Origin: an uncultured Acidobacteriota bacterium
GTDB lineage: Bacteria; Acidobacteriota; Thermoanaerobaculia; Gp7-AA8
DNA: 64,000 nt
Direction: 5' to 3'
Assembly: GCA_937870635.1 (NCBI GenBank)
Contig: CALMZP010000032.1
Location: forward strand, 62,001-126,000
Below, piece by piece: positions 58,656 to 64,000 of this stretch (its first letter is position 1; every line of letters begins with the position of its first letter). The notes beneath the pieces were generated by a model. That model did no database searches. It was not told the origin of the DNA and saw only the letters and a list, made by a program, of their open reading frames with translations. The position numbers and the translations under genes are program-made.

Positions 58656-60142
58656 CGCGGCAGGGGGGCGTCGCCCGCACGACTGCGCGAGCAGCCGTGT
58701 GGGCTTTCGTATCGACGGGTGGCGCCAAGGTGATCACCCTCGTCGGCCTGATCTTTCTGGCGCGCCTTCTCGCGCCGGCAGAATTCGGACTGCTGGCCTT
58801 TGCCCTCGTCTACATCACGTACGCCGAAACCATCGGCGACCTTGGATCCGGCACCGCCCTGGTCTACTGGCCCGACCGTCGAGAAGAAGCATCGCAGGTC
58901 ACCTTTCTCATCAACCTGGCAGCGGGCACGTTCTGGTGCCTCCTGACGATCCTCATCGCTCCCGCCATTGCCCACTTCTTCAACAGCCCCAACGGCACTC
59001 CCATCGTCCGCACGCTGGCGTTCGGCTTCCTGATCAAGTATCTGGGCAACACACACGACGCGCTGGCGAGGAAAGATCTTCGCTTTCGGGCGCGTGCGGT
59101 TCCCGAGCTGGGGCTGGCCCTGCTGAAGGCCGTGATCTCGATCGCTCTGGCTTACGCGGGGTTCGGCGCGTGGAGTCTGGTCTGGGGGCACCTGGCGGGG
59201 CTTGCCTGCTGGACGGCCTTTCTCTGGTTCATGGTTCCCTGGCGGCCGGGCTTCACCGTGCCGAAAGATCTCGTGAAGCCCATGCTCCGATACGGAAGGG
59301 GGATCATCGCGGTCAACATCATCGCGTCGGTGCTCCATCATGCCGACCTCGCGATCGTCGGCCGGTTCCTGGGAGTGACTTCGCTCGGCCTGTATCAGAT
59401 CGCTGCGAAGATTCCCGAGGCGACGGTGATCGTGTTGTTGTGGGTGGTGAGCAGTGTTCTCTTTCCGACGTTCTCGAAGCTGCACGCCGCTGGCAGCAGC
59501 CTCGAGCGGCCGTATCTGATCGCCACGCGCTATGTATCGGCGGTGACATTTCCGGCGGCCGTCGGCCTGGCGCTGCTCGCGCGCCCATTGCTGCTGCTGT
59601 TCTTCGGACCGCAGTGGGCAAGCGCGGCGCCGATCCTCACCGCGCTGGCAGCCTATTCCGGGCTGCGGTCGATCACGAGCCACGCCGGCGACATTCTCAA
59701 GGCGACGGGACGCGCCCAGGTCTTGGCCGGCATCGCGGTGGTGCAGGCCCTTCTTCTGCTGCCGGCACTCCTCATCGGTGCGATGCGAAGCGCGGTCGCC
59801 GTCGCGGCGGCGCTTGCGATCGTCGAGCTCGTTGCGGCGTCGGTCAAACTGGTGATTGCGTCGCGCCTCATCAACGTTCGCCTGTTCAAGATCGTCCGCT
59901 CCTTTGCCCGCAGCGGAGTGGCCGCGGCAACCCTTGGTGGCTTTCTCCTGGCCTGGAACTACTACTCGGTTGACCTCGGCCCACTGACGCAGGTCATCGT
60001 CGGCGTGATCGGCGGAGGCATCATCTATGCGATCGCTCTCCGGCTGGTGGATCCCACGATCTTCGCCTTCGCCTGGGAAGTCCTTTTCAAGAGAAAAACT
60101 CCGCCGGCCGACGAGCTCGCGAGGGCCACGTCCACCTCATGA
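58652..60142 (+). CDS. Wzx-type polysaccharide flippase (MOP superfamily)
   Basis: The 496-aa protein has about twelve to fourteen hydrophobic helices and the N-terminal MOP signature RAAVWAFVSTGGAKVITLVG, then FLARLLAPAEFGLLAFALVY and LARKDLRFRARAVPELGLAL, typical of the PST/lipopolysaccharide flippase branch. It should move the lipid-linked repeat unit across the inner membrane. The GTG start at 58652 overlaps the upstream stop (GTGA), and its own stop overlaps the next ATG (ATGA at 60139-60142). Confidence 0.92.
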   Translation: MTRQGGVARTTARAAVWAFVSTGGAKVITLVGLIFLARLLAPAEFGLLAFALVYITYAETIGDLGSGTALVYWPDRREEASQVTFLINLAAGTFWCLLTILIAPAIAHFFNSPNGTPIVRTLAFGFLIKYLGNTHDALARKDLRFRARAVPELGLALLKAVISIALAYAGFGAWSLVWGHLAGLACWTAFLWFMVPWRPGFTVPKDLVKPMLRYGRGIIAVNIIASVLHHADLAIVGRFLGVTSLGLYQIAAKIPEATVIVLLWVVSSVLFPTFSKLHAAGSSLERPYLIATRYVSAVTFPAAVGLALLARPLLLLFFGPQWASAAPILTALAAYSGLRSITSHAGDILKATGRAQVLAGIAVVQALLLLPALLIGAMRSAVAVAAALAIVELVAASVKLVIASRLINVRLFKIVRSFARSGVAAATLGGFLLAWNYYSVDLGPLTQVIVGVIGGGIIYAIALRLVDPTIFAFAWEVLFKRKTPPADELARATSTS

Positions 60143-62544
60143 GCGCCGATCGGAAGATGCGTCTTCTGTGGCTGATCGACTCGTTCAACGTCGGCGGCGC
60201 GGAATCGCTGGTCCTGCCGTTCACGCGCAACTACGATCGGAACCGCTACGAGCTCGTTCTCTGCTGCCTGACTTCGATCGGAGGCAATCCGATCGAGCGC
60301 CAGCTCGCCGCGGAAGGCGTCAGCGCAGTCAATCTTGGAGCGAGAAACCTTCGGGATGTCGCGGCGTTTCGCCGGCTGCTCAGGCTCATTCGCAGCGAGA
60401 AGATCGATCTGATTCACGCGCATCTGACTTATGCCGCAACGTGGGCCGCGCTCGCGTCACGCTTGACGCAGGTCCCCTCCGTAGCGACGTTGCATGTTGC
60501 TCCTCCATTGCATGGAGGTGCGGCGGTCCGCGACCGCCTGATGCGTTTCGGGCTGAATCGCTGGTCGTCCAAAGTCATCATGGTCTCCGATGCCCTGCGA
60601 AAGGACTACCTCGAGCGCGGCGGATTGTCGCGATCGAAGGTCGTCGTCGCTCACAACGGCATCGAGGTCGAGCGTTTCCACGGCGACCGGAGCGCAGCGC
60701 GGGCGAAGATCGAACGGGAGTTCGACATTCCGGCCGGAGCGGAGGTGATCGCCACCGTTTCCGTGATGCGTCCGGGTAAGGGGATCGAAGTGCTGCTGGA
60801 CGCGGCGCGCCGAATTCGCGAGCAGCGGCCCCGCGCAATGTTCCTACTCATCGGAGATGGGGAGAAGCGCGCCGAGTGGGAATCGCTCGCCGCCAGCCGC
60901 GGCATCTCCGACTTCGTTCGCTGGGCCGGTCACCGGGCCGACGTGTCGGAACTTCTGCCGGGGTGCGACATCCTCGCGCATCCAACGCTGGCTGACGCGT
61001 TTCCGACGGTCCTGCTCGAGGCGATGGCGGCCGGCCTGCCCGTGATCGCCTCGTCGGTCGGGGGGGTTCCGGAGATCGTCGAGCCTGGGATCACGGGCCA
61101 GCTCGTTCCGCCCGGCGATCCGGCGGCTCTGGCTGCAGCGATCGTCGCGATCCTCGCAGTGGCGGAACCGATGCGAGAGTCCGCACGACGTATCGCGACA
61201 ACCAGGTTCTCGACACGTGCGTGGCTGGCCCGTCTCGACGAGATCTACAGTGGAGCGCGGGCGACCTCGCCCGCGTCCTCAACGGGCACCGCCGGCGAGG
61301 TTTCCCGCGCTCCACGTCCTCCCAGGATCGCTTTCGTCGAATTTGCGGGGAAAGGCGGAATGATCCACTACGCCTTTCAGCTCTGCCGCGGGATGGCCGC
61401 GCAGGGCGCGGACGTCACGCTCGTTACCTCGACCGATTACGAGCTCGAACATCTCCAGGCACCGTTCAAAGTGGAGCGCCTCATCAATCTCTGGGACCCG
61501 AAACCCGCGGGCCTTCTCTCGATGACGCCCTGGGCCGTCGGAGGGCGCAAGCTCCGCCGCATTTTCCGCGCCGCGAGGTATTACGGCCAATGGCTGCGGC
61601 TCAACCGATACATTGCCGAGACGCGTCCCGACATCGTGCTACTCGGAGACATCCGCTTTCCGTTCGACCTTTTCCCTCTCCTTCTGCTCAGAAGGACGGC
61701 CCGGAGCCTCACGGACATCTGCCACAACGTCCACCCGTTCTCCGCCGGTGGGAAGTCGGGCGGCCTATTCGACCGTTCGCGGTTCAAGCGATTGTTTTAT
61801 CGCCGCATCTACCGGCTGTTTGATCGGGTCTTCGTCCACTACGACCGCAATCGAGCGGAATTCATCGAGAGCTTCGGAATTCCCGAGAGGAGAGTCGGCG
61901 TCATCGTCCACGGAAACGAAGAAATCTTCCGCGACCTCCGCAACACCGCTGTCGATGCCGCGGCTCTGCGCCGGCGACATGGCCTCGGCGGCGACCCGGT
62001 CGTCCTGTTTTTCGGGACGCTGTCCCGCTACAAGGGCACCGATGTTCTGCTGCGCGCCTTCCCCTCCATCCGGGCCAAAACGAATGCGAGGCTCGTGCTG
62101 GCCGGCTTTCCGTTCCACGACTTCAACGTGGCCGAGCATCAGGAGCTGGCGCGAACGCTGGGCGTTGGCGACTTTGTGAAATGGGTGGCCGAGTACATCG
62201 ATTCCGGAGAGATCGCGGCATGGATGGAACTTGCCAGCGTCATCGTGTTTCCTTATCGCGACATCTATCAGAGCGGAGCGCTGCACGTTCCTCAGACCTT
62301 CGGCGTTCCGATCGTAGCGAGCGCCGTGGGGGCGATGCAGGATGTCGTCAAAGACGGCGAGTCGGGCCTGCTCGTACCGCCGGAGGACGTCGAAGCGCTC
62401 GCGGCCGCAGTGACCAGACTTCTCGAAAATCGCGAGCTGGCCGCCCGTCTCGGATCCCGCGCCGCGGCCGACGCGCAGGGGCCGTTCTCATGGTCCAGCA
62501 TTGCCACCACGATTCTCGCAAACGACAACCGGAGGACGATTTGA
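60139..62544 (+). CDS. Double GT4 glycosyltransferase, two GT-B enzymes joined by a palindrome-encoded linker
   Basis: The 801-aa protein holds two full GT-B domains. The first (about 1-371) opens LLWLIDSFNVGGAESLVLPF and has VSVMRPGKGIEVLLDAARRI and ALLEAMAAG-like acceptor wording (VLLEAMAAGLPVIASSVGGV). The second (about 395-800) opens IAFVEFAGKGGMIHYAFQLC and has VLFFGTLSRYKGTDVLLRAF and PQTFGVPIVASAVGAMQD. Between them residues 371-393 are encoded by a 66-bp palindrome (61250-61315), exactly 22 codons, so two genes were probably fused by that element. It overlaps the next gene by TTGA. Confidence 0.9.
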   Translation: MSADRKMRLLWLIDSFNVGGAESLVLPFTRNYDRNRYELVLCCLTSIGGNPIERQLAAEGVSAVNLGARNLRDVAAFRRLLRLIRSEKIDLIHAHLTYAATWAALASRLTQVPSVATLHVAPPLHGGAAVRDRLMRFGLNRWSSKVIMVSDALRKDYLERGGLSRSKVVVAHNGIEVERFHGDRSAARAKIEREFDIPAGAEVIATVSVMRPGKGIEVLLDAARRIREQRPRAMFLLIGDGEKRAEWESLAASRGISDFVRWAGHRADVSELLPGCDILAHPTLADAFPTVLLEAMAAGLPVIASSVGGVPEIVEPGITGQLVPPGDPAALAAAIVAILAVAEPMRESARRIATTRFSTRAWLARLDEIYSGARATSPASSTGTAGEVSRAPRPPRIAFVEFAGKGGMIHYAFQLCRGMAAQGADVTLVTSTDYELEHLQAPFKVERLINLWDPKPAGLLSMTPWAVGGRKLRRIFRAARYYGQWLRLNRYIAETRPDIVLLGDIRFPFDLFPLLLLRRTARSLTDICHNVHPFSAGGKSGGLFDRSRFKRLFYRRIYRLFDRVFVHYDRNRAEFIESFGIPERRVGVIVHGNEEIFRDLRNTAVDAAALRRRHGLGGDPVVLFFGTLSRYKGTDVLLRAFPSIRAKTNARLVLAGFPFHDFNVAEHQELARTLGVGDFVKWVAEYIDSGEIAAWMELASVIVFPYRDIYQSGALHVPQTFGVPIVASAVGAMQDVVKDGESGLLVPPEDVEALAAAVTRLLENRELAARLGSRAAADAQGPFSWSSIATTILANDNRRTI
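61250..61315. repeat. In-frame palindrome linking the two glycosyltransferase domains
   Basis: Arms 61250-61271 (gtggagcgcgggcgacctcg start) and 61294-61315 (cccgcgctccac end) match at 20 of 22 positions with a 22-base loop. It belongs to the gcgggcga/tcgcccgc family with tggagc flanks. Length 66 bp preserves the frame. Confidence 0.9.
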
Positions 62545-63467
62545 ACAAAACCCATTTCTGCGCCGCGATGGCCGCGGCATTTCTCTTCACAGCCCTTCCG
62601 CTCTCCGCGCAGCCGCGCGGCCGGAGCACTCCGGGCGGGCTCCGCTCGGAGATGCGCATCCAGGGCTATTACTTCGACAACTTTTTCCACAGCACGCGCC
62701 CGGCGGACGAAGAGAATGTCACGGCGCTGGGAGCGGAGTTGCGCGCCGCCTTCAGGCCTGGTCAGCAGCCGCTGGAGATCTTCGGTCATGTCAGCGCAAC
62801 GAAATACGGTGTCGATGAAGCGTCGAACAGTTACGGCGCGCGGATCGGGACCTCCTTCGACGACGAACGTCATGAATGGATCGTTTTTCTCGACCATGCC
62901 GAGAATCGCCCATCATTCGAAGTCGCGAACACGTTCGCGCGTGCCGATGTGACGACCCTGGCTGGCGAGTACTCGTATCGCCTTTCGAAGGATTGGGAAG
63001 TCGGTGGTGAGACCGCCCTTCAGAGACAGACCTACGACGTGGAGAGCGATCGCGAGAACTCTTACAAGGCCATCGGAGCAAATGTCCGGTATCGCGGATT
63101 CGGGTACCGCATCGCGCCCGAAGCCGGGATTCTCCTGAGCAACCGTGATGTCGAGGACGAGGAAGAGAGTTACGACTCCTTCGACAAGTACCTGCAGGTC
63201 GCCTACATCCCGACGATGGCCGGCGATCCGCTCTATGTCAGCCTCCGTTATCGAATGCGGAATCGCTCGTACACGATCGGAGATCGCGCGGCCGGCAACT
63301 TCGGCCGCGAGGAGAATCGCGGTGCCTGGACAGCACTCGTGGATTATCGCCTCGTCCAGAACGTGAACGTCTGGGTCTATTACTCGACCGAGAGTATCGA
63401 TTCATCGCTGCCGAGCCGCGATTTCAACACGGGGCTCCTGCTGACGGGCATCACGATCGGGTTCTGA
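62541..63467 (+). CDS. Outer-membrane beta-barrel protein of the EPS operon
   Basis: The 308-aa protein has a signal peptide (about 1-27, AFLFTALPLSAQP) and then about ten to twelve alternating amphipathic strands (IQGYYFDNFFHSTRP, LEIFGHVSATKYGV, TTLAGEYSYRLSKDWEVGGE, YVSLRYRMRNRSYTIG) ending in an aromatic C terminus (LLTGITIGF). No family name recognised; an outer-membrane export channel or receptor for the polysaccharide is likely from position. TTG start overlaps the upstream stop as TTGA, with ggagg just before, like the Wzz-like gene. Confidence 0.75.
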   Translation: MNKTHFCAAMAAAFLFTALPLSAQPRGRSTPGGLRSEMRIQGYYFDNFFHSTRPADEENVTALGAELRAAFRPGQQPLEIFGHVSATKYGVDEASNSYGARIGTSFDDERHEWIVFLDHAENRPSFEVANTFARADVTTLAGEYSYRLSKDWEVGGETALQRQTYDVESDRENSYKAIGANVRYRGFGYRIAPEAGILLSNRDVEDEEESYDSFDKYLQVAYIPTMAGDPLYVSLRYRMRNRSYTIGDRAAGNFGREENRGAWTALVDYRLVQNVNVWVYYSTESIDSSLPSRDFNTGLLLTGITIGF

Positions 63468-63688
63468 TGGAGTGCGGCAGCTTGCTCGCTGCCGCAACAT
63501 TCTGTCATCCCGAGCGTGAGCGAGGGAACTGGGGGGCGGGTGGCGCGAACATCATTCCTCGTGCCGCCCATCCCCCAGGTCCCTCGCTCAAGCTCGGGAT
63601 GACACGCTTTTGGATGACACGCTTTTGGAGATTGCCCTCCTTGCTGCCGCACTCCAAAGTCCGCGGGCGGGATCGCCCGCGGCTCCAC
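63468..63688. repeat. Compound inverted repeat after the EPS operon
   Basis: Outer perfect 13-bp arms ggagtgcggcagc (63469-63481) and gctgccgcactcc (63643-63655) enclose inner arms tcatcccgagcgtgagcgag (from 63505) and its inverse (63573-63602), plus a 14-bp tandem (gatgacacgctttt twice). A gcgggcg/cgcccgc palindrome follows at 63661-63680 with gctccac. It may serve as transcription end for both converging genes. No gene visible. Confidence 0.75.
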
Positions 63689-63689
63689 G

Positions 63690-64000
63690 CTATCTCCCCG
63701 CCGCTCTTCGCCGCACCGGCGCCTGCACGTCGTCGTGCGCGGCCACGGCAGCCGAGGTGAGCGCTCCGTCCGATGCGGTGACGCTGCAGCTGACGTTGGC
63801 ACCCGCGGTGAGATGCTGGCGGGCCAGGGCGTCCGTACGCGCGGCATGGGTCACGTCACGGACGACCGTGTCGTTCACGCGCCATTCATAGCGGTAGCTG
63901 ACGACGTCCGTGTCCGGATCGGCAAGAACACTACCGTTCACGCGGCATACCGCCACCTCACTCGATCGAAGGGCATGCGGTTCGAGCGTGACATTCGGCG
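63690..64000 (-). CDS. 3' end of a PKD/Ig-like repeat protein (cut by window edge)
   Basis: The frame is open to the right edge of the window, so the 5' part is missing. The visible 102 residues hold one Ig/PKD-like repeat: CRVNGSVLADPDTDVVSYRY, then EWRVNDTVVRDVTHAARTDA and CSVTASDGALTSAAV, with the conserved Asp-rich turn (ADPDTD), Trp and two Cys. Such repeats occur in tandem in large secreted adhesins and enzymes of this kind of bacterium. The gene faces left toward the EPS operon end and stops at 63690. Confidence 0.75.
   Translation of the reverse strand, partial: PNVTLEPHALRSSEVAVCRVNGSVLADPDTDVVSYRYEWRVNDTVVRDVTHAARTDALARQHLTAGANVSCSVTASDGALTSAAVAAHDDVQAPVRRRAAGR

Overview
The window is high-GC DNA from one bacterial chromosome, most likely an uncultured soil-type Acidobacteriota member. 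This placement is inferred from a 917-aa Oar-like TonB receptor with an N-terminal carboxypeptidase-regulatory domain, an exported S9 peptidase, a TPR-CHAT protein next to a sigma/anti-sigma pair, many hybrid histidine kinases and dense intergenic palindromes. No rRNA, tRNA or other phylogenetic marker is present, so the placement is tentative.

Layout. (1) 1-2998: integron-type gene-cassette array with four complete attC sites, several degraded ones and small cassette genes (NTF2-like, DUF4160/DUF2442 pair, tiny membrane protein, decayed toxin-antitoxin pair). No integrase is in the window. (2) 3.0-7.7 kb: small and broken genes, an exported metallo-beta-lactamase-fold protein, a GYD protein and a spermidine-synthase-like methyltransferase. 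(3) 7.8-14.5 kb: flavoprotein reductase, luciferase-like monooxygenase, and a leftward operon with a two-domain glycosyltransferase and a GH130 phosphorylase, then an RRM protein. (4) 14.8-23.0 kb: signalling island of four histidine kinases, a response regulator and a pseudo-receiver. (5) 23.0-25.7 kb: ECF sigma factor with its DGPF/YCII partner. (6) 26.1-34.8 kb: leftward lipid-type operon (TonB receptor, SDR, KASIII-like, alpha/beta hydrolase, acyl-CoA ligase, TetR, then an MFS transporter). (7) 35.1-41.5 kb: AI-2E-type permease, metzincin-like protease, sialidase-like lipoprotein, copper P-type ATPase with a broken YHS gene. (8) 41.7-48.3 kb: sigma, anti-sigma, TPR-CHAT protein, then an S9 peptidase. 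(9) 51.3-63.5 kb: exopolysaccharide operon led by a predicted c-di-GMP-I riboswitch (beta-helix protein, sugar-1-phosphate transferase, Wzz-like, polymerase/ligase, GT-kinase fusion, flippase, double GT, outer-membrane barrel). The right edge holds the 3' end of a PKD/Ig-like repeat protein.

Operons are tight: many neighbours overlap by ATGA, GTGA or TTGA. The spaces between them are crowded with palindromes of several kinds: arrays built from 7-bp words, GCGGGCGA/TCGCCCGC hairpins, and longer MITE-like inverted repeats. Two palindromes lie in frame inside genes (acyl-CoA ligase, double glycosyltransferase), and one MITE-like element appears inserted into another repeat whose empty version is also in the window. 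These elements, the cassette array and the riboswitch-led EPS operon are the most interesting content.
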